Shown: positions 12,023 to 24,258, numbered from the stretch's first letter. The stretch: DNA of 64,000 nt from Gongronella butleri (GCA_025201375.1 JAIWZP010000003.1:434001-498000), one strand, 5' to 3'. The notes: a model not told the origin generated them from the letters alone. Program-made: numbers and translations.

Positions 12023-15000
12023 AAAGATGAATTGCTAAATCCAAGCAAAGCGTGAGCGCGCAAGCGAGAGATGGAGAAACAGACGAAACAAAAACAAAAA
12101 ACAAAAAAGAGAAGCGTCTAGAAGAAGGTGGGATCGTCCAATTCAAAGCACAAGAGTGGCAAAAAAAAAAAAACAATTGAAAAAAAAAGCGGGAAAAGGG
12201 GAGAATTGAAAAAGGGAAAGAGGATGCGCGACAAGCTGAAGAACAAGTGAGACACGTGTGGACGTAAAAACAAAAAAAAATTAGCAAAAAAGTAAAGATC
12301 AAGCTCGTCCAAGCAACGTGAAAAAAAGAAAAAAAAGAGGATGCCGGTGTCTTTTTGTAAAAGAAAACAAGAAGAAAAAGGAAGCTGGCGCCCTCCGGAA
12401 CCGACCCATAAGATATAAGGAGAAAAAGTGAGGCGGGGTCAAGTTTGGGACCAAGATAAAAAAGAAAGGGGGGGAGAGGGGTGAGGATATTGGTCAGAGA
12501 CCAACCAGCCTAGGCCGCGGAAGGCAATCGTGTATTTTTGGGAAAATGGGCAAAGCGTTGGAGGTCCTCATAAATGGGGTCATGATTGGGGGGAGCATCT
12601 CGAAGCAATTGGCGAAGAAAAAAAAAATCCCAAGCTGGGTGGCACAAAAAAAAAAAAGGACCAAGACCCGCTGGTTTCCAGAGGTCGCTTTGCTTTTTTG
12701 CTCGACGCGCTCCTGCTCCCCCCTTCTCGCTTGTTATTATTTACACGTGTCGCCGAGAGTGCAGAAAGACGCGGCAGCGCGTCGTCGCGTTTGCTCAATG
12801 GCTGCGACACATCCAATGGCGGCGCGTTTGGCCCCTTTTTTTCTCATCTAATTTTAAAGTTGTCAATGTTAAAAAAGTGCGGGGCATGACTCTTTTCGTT
12901 CCAAAAGGATGGCGTTAAAAAACGAGAGGGAGAAAATGCGCAAGAGCGGGCCGCGTCGATAAGCCCTCAAGGGGGGGGTGATGTAATCTGAAGTGAGAAA
13001 ACTCTAATTCTTGCCCTTTGGGGGGTGGAGAGGTCGTGATAATATCAAGTAGCCTGTTGGCGGAGGGGATCTCCAAAACCATACTTCCCGGAAAGCGCGC
13101 GGCATGCGGAGGAGGGGGTGGCGAGCGGGCGGAGTGGAAGGCGAGAGGGGGGCGGTAACGAGCCTGGGAGCGCCAAAAAGGGCCCCCAATTGGCACAAAT
13201 TGAGGCAAAATGGGTGGAAAGGTCTGTGGAAAATTCAATCTATACTTTTCGGACGTTCCTTTGGGAAAGGGAGGAGGGGAACCTTCATCGTTCGTTCTCT
13301 GGTCGCCACCCTTGTTTGTCACAGCCGACGCAGCCTGAAATGCAATTCATCATGGGCTCTTTTTGGCGCGCTCCCCCCCTCCCCACCTTCTCTCTCACTC
13401 TTCATTTTGATTTCCTGCGCTCGCCATCCGACAAAAAAAAAAAAAGTGTTTCAACCTTGTCATGTGCTATTTCGCCTCTCAATGTCTTCATTCTTTTTGC
13501 TTCATGTATGAAGCAAGCTTCATCTTTGGGTAGGACAAGTCGATCACAAAAGGAAGGTGTATTTCAAGTCTGGGCGCGAAGCATAAAAAAAAAGTGTGGG
13601 GGGAGCGTGGGCAACGGGGTGCCAGGCCAAAAAAAAAAAAAAAAAAAACGCCTGAGCATGGCAGGACCATCTCTTGCACTAAGCAAATGACAAGCTTTTC
13701 AGGATGGCAAAAGAGGGCTAGAGGGTCCCAATTGGTGCAACGGCAAGGGTGACGAGAGTCAAGATCACCTGTTTTTGCAACGAATCGGGCTGATTGGGTG
13801 ATGCGAGCATCTATCCTGCCCCTCTTGCGCAAGACGAGAGTGGCCCAGTCGCATGTGTTTCTCTTTTTGTAAATCATATGATAGTTGGGGGAGCGCTGGA
13901 GGAACATGACACACTTGCGTGCGAGGGTCCTTGGCAACAAGGTGCATCATACGAAAAAGAAATCATGCACAAGGCGCGTCTTTCTCTTTTTTTTTTCCCA
14001 GGGCGCTCCACTCAAGTTTTATTTTTATTTTTAATGCCCCTCCCCCAATTGCGCACAGCAGACCGGCAACGCATGGTGTGGTGAACAAGGACGGGTGCAC
14101 CTGGTGCCGCCTTTTTGTTCGCTTTTTGTTATTTTTGCCCACACAAGGCAAGGGCAAAGTGGTTGCGCAATAAAATGGCAAGCTTCCTTCGGAGGGGCGA
14201 TCCCGAAAATTAAGGTTTGTCTCACAAGTCGCATCGATGTATGAACTCTGAATGGCAAAAAGCGGTGCGCCCCCTTGTTTGAAGCCGTCCATCGGCTGAA
14301 TTCCGAGAGAAGAAGCGCCAAAAAAAAAAAAAGAAAAAAAGTGGATGATCACGTCGTGATTTGACCACATGCCGTTGCCCATCTGCACGATCTTCGGGAA
14401 AAAGTGAGGGGAAAGGACATGAGACAAATGAACACGCCCGGTTTAAAATAAAAATTCGATCAACATGAAACAATGATCGCGAGGAATTAAAAAAAAGAGG
14501 TCATCCATGCGTTCTCAAAAGTCCCCTCCGTCTTTTGGGAATCGGTCAAGTGGCCATCGGTGCCGCATGCAACACGCGATACGAAACAAAAAAAAAAAAA
14601 AAAAACCAAAAAAAACCAAAAAAAAACAAAACAAAAACACGATAAGCGTGGGGAAAAAGGGGAGCCATGCCCGACCAAAGCGATGAAATCTTCATCAAGT
14701 GGTCTGTGCGATGCATCAACAAGGATTTTTTCGAACGTGCGTGCCCATGCTAGCCACGTCGCGCCTCTTGTTTGCTTATGTTTGCCTGTCAAACCTTTCA
14801 ATGTTTTAATACGATCAAGATCATGGCAAACATGCCATGCCGCATTTGTGCAAGGAGCGTTCCTTGCTCCGCAACGGGCCCTTGCAAGCAAGAAATGGGC
14901 GTGAACAGGCTAGTCGTTACGCCTTTTTTTGTTTTTTGTTTTTTTTGTTTTTTTTTTTTTTTTGGCTTGCTTTCATTGCCATGGCGTTGTGTCCAAACGC

Positions 15001-15431
15001 GTAGCCATGGGCTTGTTTCATGCCCCCCTCACCTTGAGAAGAGGGGCGAGGGGACCGCGCCCACGCACCCTTTTTCATCCCATTGTTTATCTTACTTGTG
15101 CGCCTTTCCAAATTGACGAGGATCCGTCATCGGCCCCATACTCCAAGCTGTTTTCCTAAATGAGGCACAGCATGATGATCTTGTTTCTGGGAAAGTCAAA
15201 TGACGAGGGTCAGAACCTGAGCAGCCTGGGGCACAGCGTAATGTTTATTTTTTATTTTATTTTTTTTCATGCAAAGAAAAACATCTATTGTATCATCAAT
15301 GAAATTCATATAATATAAAATAAGGTTGCATAGAGGTGGAAGTGTCGGACGGGGGAAGGGGGAAGAACCCATGAAGGTAAGAGAAGCAAAAGAAAGGATT
15401 GGGGAGGGGCAAAAAAAGAGCGAACAAAGAG
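12023..15431. other. 3.4-kb intergenic region upstream of the forkhead gene
   Basis: No coding region could be supported on either strand. The part next to the forkhead start is A-rich; 12900-13330 is GC-richer with G runs (12972-12978, 13021-13026); scattered A/T runs occur near 13622-13648, 14320, 14588 and 14940-14965. It should contain the forkhead promoter and the 3' UTR of the CBS/PB1 gene (T-rich tract near 15245). Confidence 0.5.
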
Positions 15432-17879
15432 CTATCGCTGGTTTTGATTGACACGCGACATGGTAAAGACGCCGATGATAACGACGCCCAAGAAGGCAAT
15501 GGCGGCGGGCAGCAGGATATCTTGGCGAGTCGATGAGGGAGGAGGAGGAGGAGGCGATGGCGACGAATTTGATGCATTTGCGACGGCATGTTCGATGGAG
15601 GCGACTTGGCTATTGATGCTAGGAGACGCGGACATGGCTGGGCTTGCGATGGATGCGGCGGCGGCAGCAGCTGCTGCAGCAGCGGTGTCGTGGATGTACA
15701 GCTTGACGCGCGATTGACCGAGCTTTTGTGACATTTGGATAGCGTCCTCGACGTCTGCGTCCGACGAAATCAAAACCAGATCGTTTTCATCGTCCATGTA
15801 CGAAATGGACAGCCACTCGTCGTCGTTGGCAGGCTTGCCGCTGCTGGGGACGAATTGCATGTGCTCGGCAAGCACCTTTTGGCGCACCGTGTCGAGCAAT
15901 AGCGCATAATTGTACGATTTGGTCACAAAGCGGTGCGTCTTGCCGCCCACCGACGTGAATTTGAAATTGTGTGCCATGGCCGATACCGACGCCGACGATG
16001 CTCCGCGCTGCGACGCCGTCACACTGCTTTCGTCGTCGTGATTCACCATGCTCGCCGACTCGTTGGGATGGATCTCCGAAAAACCTTGCAATTGGGACAA
16101 GGACGCCGACGGCTCGGGACTAAACACCTGCTCCGTCGTCCCCACCGTCTGTCGTGGGTTCAGGTGCCCATTTGGATCACTGGAGCCGTGCGAATCGTTT
16201 TCCATACTGCCAAAGCTGTCCCAGAAACGCGACCACATGGGACCTATGAGATGAAAAAGAAGAAGAATGAAATGAGTAATTGCAATTGGCGAGACGCGTC
16301 GCGCGTCAAAAAAATTGCGAGAGAGAGAGAAGGAAAATAGGGGTAAAACTGAAAAAAGCATGTCTCACCTTCCCCATCATTGCCTTGGATGCTGTTCATC
16401 TGCTCCAGGGTGGCGTATGTCAGCTTGAGCACGTCCACAATGCCAACAACACGTCCGTCTTGCATAATGGGCAGATTCAAATAGTGGCCATCTATTTGAA
16501 AAAAACATGAGTGGGGCGCGTCATTTTTTTGTTTCCTCGAATTTTGTTACCATTCATGCGCTTTAGAGCCTCCAAGAGAGTGGTGCCCGTCTCTGCGGTG
16601 TCTGGATCAGGGGTCATGACGCGCACGACAGAACATGTCTCGGGATTGAGCCCCGCCGCAATGACGCGCAGCACAATGTCCTTTCTAGAGGCGATTTTTT
16701 TTCCAAAAAGAAAAATGGCGTGAGCTTTTGTCCCTGTTTGCCATTTTCAACGTTCTTTGGTCGACATACGTCGTAAAGATGCCGGTGAGATTGTGGCGCT
16801 TCATGACAAGGACGGCAGTCGTGTGGCATTCCTTCATCATCTTTGCAATTTCGCGCACATTGACCTTGTAGTTGACTTCGACGGGCCGAAGATCCATGAC
16901 GGTGGTCATGTCGGGGCAGGCCATCTTCTCACGCAAAACCTCCATGTATTGCACGAGCTGCACGGGATTGCCCGCCCACTCGCGCTCAACTCCCTCGAGC
17001 GCGTCGTACAACTTGCGCGACGACCCGTACGCGCGCTCCATCTTGTCCAGTGCCTCGTACAAGCATTTGGTGATATCCAGCAATCCAAAAATATCGCCCT
17101 CATCATTGCACACGGGCTAAAATAATTAAAAAAAAAAAAAACGAATGAGCAAAAAATATCCCAATTTCAGGTCCGCGCACACGACGTCACTTGCCAGGTG
17201 GCGGAACCCGCGCGTGACCATCAAGTTCAGGGCATCCTGCGCACTCGTGGAGGCTGTCACACACATGGGATTGGGTGTCATGATCTCGGCCACCGTCGTC
17301 GACCTATCAAAAAATCACAAAAATGAGAATTTTCCACGACCCTGGATCGACTCAATTGCGTTTATACCTCGCATCCAGGTCGTCTGCCACCACACGATAC
17401 GCCAGATCCTTGGCCTGACAAAGTAAAAAAAAAAGTGGCGAAAAAGCATGTCAGTCCCCGTTTTAAAGAGAAATCGCGCCATTTTACCGTGAAAATGCCG
17501 CTGAGGTGGTCGTCGTCGTCGACAACAAGCACACAGTCGCTGCGTTTGGCAGCCATGAGCTGCGACGCCTCGATGACGAGCATGTTTTCCTTGACCGTAA
17601 GTGCCTGAGCAGATCGCAGTGCCGACACGGTGCCGGCAATCTTGCGGTACTGCTGCTGGCGCTGCACGGGCGCGCTGCGCTTCTTGGACAGCTCGCGTTC
17701 TAGATTCTTGCGAATAGCCTAGGATACACAACGCACGGAAAATTTTAATGAACCGCGCTTGTTCTCTCTTTTTTACTTTCTTTTACTCGTACCTCATCCT
17801 TTTTGCTCTGTCGTGTTCTTCCAGACGACGTGTCGCTGTCGGTGGTTCGAGATGATAGAAGCTGCGATCTTTTGGACAT
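15432..17879 (-). CDS. CBS- and PB1-domain protein with C-terminal membrane anchor
   Basis: Eight exons (17879-17793, 17718-17488, 17414-17368, 17303-17195, 17116-16770, 16684-16551, 16491-16369, 16243-15432) give 629 aa. Seen: a basic, Ser-rich N-terminus; CBS repeats ending in the recurring motif GIFT(A/T)KD, formed across introns 2 and 5; MTPNPMCV and MTPDPDT, which start further CBS modules; GLLDITKCLYEALDKMERA; PIMQDGRVVGIVDVLKL; a PB1 domain at about residues 452-545 with the acidic loop YMDDENDLVLISSDADVEDA; an alanine run; and a terminal hydrophobic helix (ILLPAAIAFLGVVIIGVF) followed by a basic tail. The architecture matches the fungal CBS/PB1 family (fission yeast Mug70-like). CBS pairs usually bind adenine nucleotides; the role here is unknown. 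Intron 4 uses a GC donor. Confidence 0.93.
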
Positions 17880-18567
17880 GGGGCTACGAAAAGGAAAAAG
17901 AAAAAAAGAGCAACGAAAAGGAAGAAAAAACACGATCAGGCACAAATAAATCCAAGGTCAGCCCGCCCCTTTTTTTTTTTTTACAGCCGGTTGAGATCGG
18001 ATGCACCTGATCTGTCGCCCCACTCCGCCGGTGGTCCTCCTTGCCACTAGCTACTGTATGATTGCAAGCCAAACGCTGGCCACCATTTTGCATCCTGGGC
18101 AACAATGAATGGATATTTTTTTCTTGTGCAATGCCCAGCTACTTGCTGACCAACACCTGTCAGACGTCCCAGAAGAACTCCATGGTGATTGCCCAATGTA
18201 GCACGAACTCATTAACATGCTGGATTTCATTGTTCCATTTGTCTTTTTCATGTGCTCCGCCTGTTTTCCTTTACGACAAGATCATGAAGCTCAAAATTAC
18301 CCTCATTCCATCCCACGTCCATGCCAATTCTTCCCAATACAGCAAATTCTCGTAGAGCCAAGTTTATTATTATTATTGACCGATGGAGAAAAAAATAATT
18401 TCGGCTTTCTGCATTTTTGTGCGATTGTTTGAGCAATCGACTCCTTGAAAAGCGCGTATATTGCATTAAATAAGCACGCAACCAGTTTCAAAAGGCGGGA
18501 CACTGTATGATATGATAAAAGCGGACTTGTTTTTTTTGGAGAGATTGCGTTGAAATTTTGGTGATTT

Positions 18568-18630
18568 GGTGTGCAAGCAATGACTCTAAAAACTCGAAAT
18601 TTCATTCGATTTTGGTTTGGCTGGCATGAT
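18568..18630 (+). repeat. Short dispersed repeat, copy 1
   Basis: GCAATGACTCTAAAAACTCG followed by a TTCGATTTTGGTTTGGC block; the same two blocks recur at 22563-22625 in the same orientation. Confidence 0.55.
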
Positions 18631-18869
18631 GCTGGCTGGCTCGACCCTGTCTGTCTGTCTATACTGTAGTTACTCAGAAGGTACTGTATTCACAAATTTT
18701 AGCTTTCGCATGCGTGAAAAAATACCTACCGTATTATCATACTGTAGTCAGTATTACGTACCGTATCTCGGCAAGTGCCCGAGAAAACGCACAACAAAAG
18801 CACGGTTTCATTCGTTTTACATTTTTGCACAGACATAAAGCATCTTATTATCTGTCCATGTTCCTTTTT

Positions 18870-19235
18870 TTCGATCTCAGTAGACAGAAATTGACGAGCG
18901 TTGTCACTTCAATGCCTGATAGAAGCATCACGCTACAGTATGATACGTACACGGCAAAAAACGTACACATTATTATAACCTTATTTAAAAACCAAAAAAG
19001 AGCGTGTTTCAGACTTTGCCGGCCAGCTGTTGTGCCTCCAGAAATTTTTTTACAGCCTACCGGTACTTGCCCGCCAATGAAACCTGCACCATAGCATGAA
19101 CTGTGGCCCAGTGCTCAAGACGAACCCACCCGATTTTTTTTGGACTCGAAAATGCTAAAAAACTCACATTGCTGCTATTTTACGTTTATCTGCCCACCTG
19201 CATGGTTGACCTGCCCCGCTCAAAAATAACCGCAT
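18870..19235 (+). repeat. Dispersed repeat E, copy 2
   Basis: Second copy of the 7225-7710 repeat, with the same order of blocks, including TTTCAGACTTTGCCGGCC, GTGCCTCCAGAAA and CAGTGCTCAAGACGA. Diverged by substitutions and small indels. Confidence 0.7.
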
Positions 19236-21158
19236 CGAATTCAGCGCAAAATTTGCAACAAAAAAGCTTAAACCCCCAAAGCGCTACGACCACTTTTGAA
19301 AAATTCAGGGGTCACTCAGGGGTCACACATTTCAATCTCAGAACATTCCAAATTTGGGAAATTTCGAACTCCGAGTGATCAATGCATCCCAAACAGGTAA
19401 CTCTGACGATTTACTATTGACTGACAAAACGGCAATAATTCGCCCCACCTTATTAAGAAAAAACCAAAGAGTGACGCATTAACGGCGATCGACTGAGAAA
19501 AGTGCCTTCTTTGGGCAAGATTTTTTTTGCAAAATTTAAGGTTTGACACTTCCAGATAAAGGTGATGGATTGCATGGAATTTTTATTTTTTTATTTTATT
19601 TTTTACGGTATTTCCCACATTTTTATACTACGCTGAGAGGGCTGCAGCCTGGTGAAATGACCGATGCAAAAAGTTCAAACCCAAGCTACTGTAGCGCACT
19701 GCAAGTCATCCCATTAGATGCTTTGCTCCCTGTTTGTTAGTAAAACTGCAATGAAAATTGGGGGGGGGGTCAACTAGACCATTGTCAAGCAAATCGCGAT
19801 CAAAAATTTTGATGAAAAAGTGAATTTTCTCCTCGAGATTATTTAGTCGACCATCGGTGAAACTGGTCGCGAACATCGATACAATATCATAGAGGTTCAG
19901 CAGGTGCATTTGACACGTTAAAAAAGTCGTGCGTTGTCCAATCAGGTGCCGAGAACATCGAGGTTGAAAGTGTTTGCAATGTTTAAACGACTTTCTACTG
20001 TACACAAGAAGCGTGCAAAGGTCACGCATCCAGCGAACAAACATGCTAGAAATGACGTCCAAGCTCCATGTCTCTTTCGAGCGGTGCCAGTTTCTTCCCG
20101 CCCCACGGAAAATTTCGAGAGCCAGTGCTGAATTTGATTGTGAAAATACAGTATCATCGATATTTTGGATTCATCTGCTGCACAACGACGACTCAACGGA
20201 CCACCTCCAGACTTCAACACCATACTGAAGAAAGACGAGACAAAATGGCTTAATAATAATGAAGTAGTTTTGGAGGCGATCCAACCACGATTTGTGATCA
20301 TTAAATTTGGATTTGAGAAAATCCTTGAAAAAGTGCCAAACTTATTCAAAATTGTCGCCAATTACTGTACAGTAGTACAGTAGTTGAGTAGTAGTAGTAC
20401 TGTATTCGGCCAAAAAGCCAGACCTCTACAGTAATTTTTACAGTAATAATGATTTCTAATAAAAATAAACGCACGGAAGAAATGATAAAATGGCAAAGTT
20501 TTGGAAGTGATCAAACCCTTTGTTATGCCCGCAAAGCCAAGATTCACGCCATGCATTTTTTTTCTGAATTATCATACCTTTTTCTTACGCGCTCTTGTGC
20601 CATCCCTCGTCAAGGCTGTCCCCTTCGCGCGACCGCTCTTAGCCCCTAATTCCTGATGGCCAGCACCAATGCATGATGACCCAACAACCTCCTAACTTGC
20701 AATTGACCCTCAGATCCATCATCATCTTGACTCATCTGTAGATACTGTACGACCCCCTATTTTCCCTTGATCCTTAGAGTATGTTGTATTTGCCGTCCTC
20801 AGAGCATAAGCGATCAAGTTGTTTAGGCGCGCAATGGCGCGTACCTTGTATTTTACCAGTGTTGTAAAAAAATAGGCAATTTCCGCACACGTCGCTCCGA
20901 CGCTCCTTCCCGATCTGGGGTTTGATTCCCCGCTCTCGCTCAGGCCGCTGTCGGGCCGTCATCCGCATCGCATTGTAATTATGATGCCCATAATAAGGAA
21001 TGCGCACCTTTATCATCCTTTATGCTCTCACATTGAATTGTACGTGCCCAATACCTGATGCATCCATCAATGCCCTTAATACAAATGATCCAGACATGCA
21101 GAGTCGTGGCTCGGCTATGACCAGCCACGAGCTCGGGCCAAGCATGGCAAAAATAGAA

Positions 21159-21161
<3 letters not shown>

Positions 21162-21215
<54 letters not shown>
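21162..21215. repeat. 54-nt A homopolymer
   Basis: Uninterrupted run of A. It follows a short AT-rich lead (AGAATATA) and is the longest homopolymer in the window. It may be a retroposed poly(A) tail, but no flanking target-site duplication was identified. Confidence 0.85.
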
Positions 21216-21220
<5 letters not shown>

Positions 21221-22064
21221 GCGCGCCGCAGGCGCTGGTTTCACCGGCTCAATGCCCGTGCCCTGATCAGCCCCATGTGTATACTCATCAATGGCATTCA
21301 ATGGATTGAAACAAACGCGCTTGATACCGATCCGAGGTCTGTTCACAGTTGATGCAAAGCGGCAAATAATATGTTTTGCTTCAGACACGGAGAGTCTCGA
21401 CAGCTCTCTCTTACAGCGTTGTTTCTCCGCATCTCACGGTACGACACCATTGTCTTTTCACGTTTTGTATAAATAGAGAATCGTTTTACATTTCAATAAA
21501 CCGGATCTGTTTGCGATTGTATTTCTTGTCTTTTGTTTTCTTGTCACATTTCTCCACCACCAATTTTACAGAGTATAATAAAAGGACATCCGCACAGCGC
21601 ATGTCCTTCCTTTTTCCCTTATCTCTACAATCACATACATTTATTGCTATAATAAACCTGCCACAATGCTTTCACAAATCAATGCTGTCCCTTCCGTGCC
21701 TGTGGCACCAGTGCCCTTCTGCGGGCACAACACCCTTATTTTTGGCGTTCAGATTGAAATTGGTGGATTTCGTGCGTGAAATAATTGGCGCTCATCCCGA
21801 GCGAGTTCCCGACAACTAACGGTCTGATCATACTGTATGATGATCAATCTCCCGTTTTCAATAATGTTACAGTACTTTGAAAAAAGAGGCGCGAACAACC
21901 GCCCATTGACAAAATTTGGAGGAGATTGAAGTGAGCAGGCAGGTTTCTAAAGAAGAAGGAGCACCAGTTTCATACATAGGCGTATGATAATAAAACGGTA
22001 AAAGGGATAAAAAATCACCACCATCATTACTGTAGGTCTCGTACCGCGGCAGCAGTTGAGCGCC

Positions 22065-22200
22065 CCCGCCGAGCCTCGACGACGCACGAGACACCTGAAA
22101 TCAATCAGCGGCCAAACGCGCGCGGTGAAACGTGGTGAAAGCGCTTGTGGTTTGGGGATATCGCGTCGTCGAGTTCTTGGCGGCTTAGCCTTCAAGAATC
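22065..22200 (+). repeat. Local direct duplication, copy 1
   Basis: Shares with 22440-22580 the blocks GAATCAG(C)GCCAAACGCG-like, GTGAAAGCGCTTGTGG-like and ATCGCGTCG. Degenerate but colinear. Confidence 0.55.
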
Positions 22201-22439
22201 GTTTTGACCCTTCCTGTTTTTTTTGCCCTGATCAAACTATGAAAAATATATTTTCTTATGATACAGTAGGACTGAATGATTCGATCTCTGAAAAAAACTT
22301 CACGTCATCGTAGGCTTTTTGTGTTCAGAATCCTCTACAATAGCTAATACTGTATAATAGGAGCCGATGACCTTGCTTAATCCAGAGCTGAGGAAGGGCC
22401 CAGCAAAAAGGGGACAAGGTTTTGTCCATTTTGGAGGCG

Positions 22440-22580
22440 CACACGACAACGGCCCAACGCATCGACACTCGCGTCGAGTCATTTCAAATGAATCAGCAGC
22501 CAAACGCGGTAAAAGCGTTTGTGGCTTTTTGTAGAAATCGCGTCGAGAAGAAGATCTCGGCGATCGGTGCGCAATGACTC
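22440..22580 (+). repeat. Local direct duplication, copy 2
   Basis: Partner of 22065-22200: CGCGTCGAGTCATTTCAAAT, AATCAGCAGCCAAACGCGG, AAAAGCGTTTGTGGC and AAATCGCGTCGAG appear in the same order. Confidence 0.55.
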
Positions 22581-22625
22581 TGAAAATGCGCATTTTCGAT
22601 TTTGATTTGGCAGATATGATATTCG
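22563..22625 (+). repeat. Short dispersed repeat, copy 2
   Basis: Partner of 18568-18630 (GCAATGACTCTGAAAA, then TTCGATTTTGATTTGGCA). Confidence 0.55.
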
Positions 22626-22794
22626 TTCGGCTCTGCCCAGTACCATAGTCATGGAATTTCGCTCTTTCGCTCGTTCCCCACTCTTTTTTTTTGCATCCCA
22701 CTTTTGTAATTATGGAAGCTAAAATTTCATTTTTATTTAGCAGTTTTGTCAAAAGCATCAATTTAGCTTCGAATAAATTACTCTACGTAATATC

Positions 22795-23403
22795 CTATTT
22801 TTCGCATGTTCCCCCGTGGAAACCCTGAACGCATCGGTAGCCAGTTGGACATGGAAACTGGTCACAACTTTCGCCCCTATCCGCCGAACATTTGCCATTC
22901 ACACATTTGCGGAAACCTTCGCACGGGAGCTTGGTACAGTCTTCACCAGTCGATGCCGAAGAAAAGCATGCGAATGAGTTCGTGTGGAGGCGCTGATGGC
23001 ACTCGGTTCCGCCGCAACACTTCTTGGTCTCGTCACAAGCTTCATACATCATTTGGCAGTTTGGACGGGGCACGCATTGGCGCAGAGCAGGGTCACAATA
23101 CTGGCCAGTGGGACAATCCGTCAAGTTTGGTGTACATGCTTGCGATGGATTGAGACGAGTGCACTATTATAGTATCGAAAGTGAGCGCGTGCGCAAAGAA
23201 GTTTTTTTTTTTTTTTTTTTTTTTTTTTTGTTTGACTGATTTACTTTGCACAACCCTTTGTTTCTACCGCTCGTGATGCAACCTTTTTTATTACCCGAGG
23301 CACAGTTCGGGCAGTCTTCATCTTTTTGGCAAGGTGGCTTAGCAAGCGTCATGCCCACCAAAGCAAGAAACAGCAAAAGGCACAAGACAAAGCGATGATT
23401 CAT
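22795..23403 (-). CDS. Cysteine-rich secreted protein
   Basis: Two exons (23403-23245, 23163-22795) give 175 aa. The N-terminus MNHRFVLCLLLFLALVGMTLA is a clear signal peptide, so the product should enter the secretory pathway. The mature part of about 154 aa has 24 cysteines in repeated patterns such as CQKDEDCPNC, CPTGYRC, DCPTGQYC and KKCCGGTEC, typical of disulfide-stabilised extracellular modules. I do not recognise a named family. Met at 23403 is preferred to the in-frame Met at 23430 because the latter lies only 17 bases from a TATA box and would displace the signal peptide. The intron carries a long T run (23202-23229). It is the only supported gene in a 7-kb repeat-rich stretch. A secreted effector or cell-surface component is possible but unproven. 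Confidence 0.75.
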
Positions 23404-23446
23404 GTTGTTGAGCGGATCAAAAGAGATCATCGCGCCAAACTGTACA

Positions 23447-23454
23447 TTTTTATA
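23447..23454 (-). promoter_or_regulatory. TATA box of the cysteine-rich secreted protein gene
   Basis: TATAAAAA on the minus strand, about 44 bases upstream of the chosen ATG (23403). Confidence 0.5.
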
Positions 23455-23911
23455 CTTTCTCCGTCATATGCGCGCATTTTTGGCAAGCTAACCGCTCGCT
23501 TGGACAGTAAATAGGGGAGCGTGCTGATTACTGCATCTTTGTTTATGAGAAACCTCCCGTGTTGATCGCCTGCTTGCCTGATAACAAGGTCCCAAGACAG
23601 TGAAACCTGTATTTTTTTTTTTTTTTTTTTGTATTCTCCTCGAAAAAAGGGAGAGATGCAAGCCTTGGCTGATCAAATTTTTGTTGGTTGACAGCTAATG
23701 CTTCTTGCATCGAATCTGCTACCACTCACGGAATGTTTGTGTGTCAATCATCGGAACCATTCCGTCGTCATTCGCCAAAAAAAAAAGCAGGTCGGCCTTG
23801 ACTGTTATCATAATAACAAAGGAATTGTATTCTTTTAGAAGTGCCAAATAACGCGACAACGCGTTACTTGAGTGTGTAAAGCATAAAGAATTTGCATCAA
23901 ATGGCGCGTTT

Positions 23912-24258
23912 GCCCTTAAAATGCATGCTTCACCCCTTGAATTACTTGATCTGTTGCATTCTGTATCATTGCAGCAAATGGTGACCCAAGAGGGCAAGCT
24001 GCATGTGATCTTGTGAGCCAAAGCGGCAGAGTGGTCCCTGAGAAATATTTGGAGACGTTGCGACAATAGGCATAAACTGCGTTTTTCACTGTTTACAAAG
24101 TTTGTCGCATTGATTTCAGGTGCCTAATTGGTCTGTTTTAGAGTCAAAGACCAAAGTGATAAGCTCAAAAACCTAGATGTACAACTATAACGTCATTTCT
24201 TATGCAAATTTGCGCGCCCTAAGGTCAGACGTGCAACATGTAAAAGCCGATTCCATAT
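23912..24258 (+). repeat. Direct repeat G, copy 1
   Basis: Shares with 24486-24850 the order AAAATGCATGC..ACCCCTTGA, GATCTTGTGAGCCA, AGACGTTGCGAC, TTTTTCAC.GTTTACAA-like, GTCTGTTTT.GAG, and GTAAAAGCCGATTC. About 70% identical by eye. Confidence 0.7.

Larger units (their letters stand above)
17880..22794. other. AT-rich, repeat-rich gene-poor region
   Basis: Nearly 5 kb without a recognisable gene. It holds dispersed repeat E copy 2, a short repeat shared between 18568-18630 and 22563-22625, a local duplication (22065-22200 and 22440-22580), a 54-nt A run, and 19 copies of TACTGTA/TACAGTA between 18662 and 22354. The longest plain frame (19706-20062, minus, 118 codons) matches no family I know and is probably chance. 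Confidence 0.55.

Noticed and set aside
19706..20062. 118-codon minus-strand frame in the repeat-rich region
   Set aside because: No motif or family resemblance, no introns or promoter context, and it lies in the TACTGTA-rich non-coding stretch.
20880..20960. tRNA-like T-arm sequence GGGGTTTGATTCCCC
   Set aside because: The invariant C of the TTC loop is T, and no matching acceptor stem, D-arm or A box was found.
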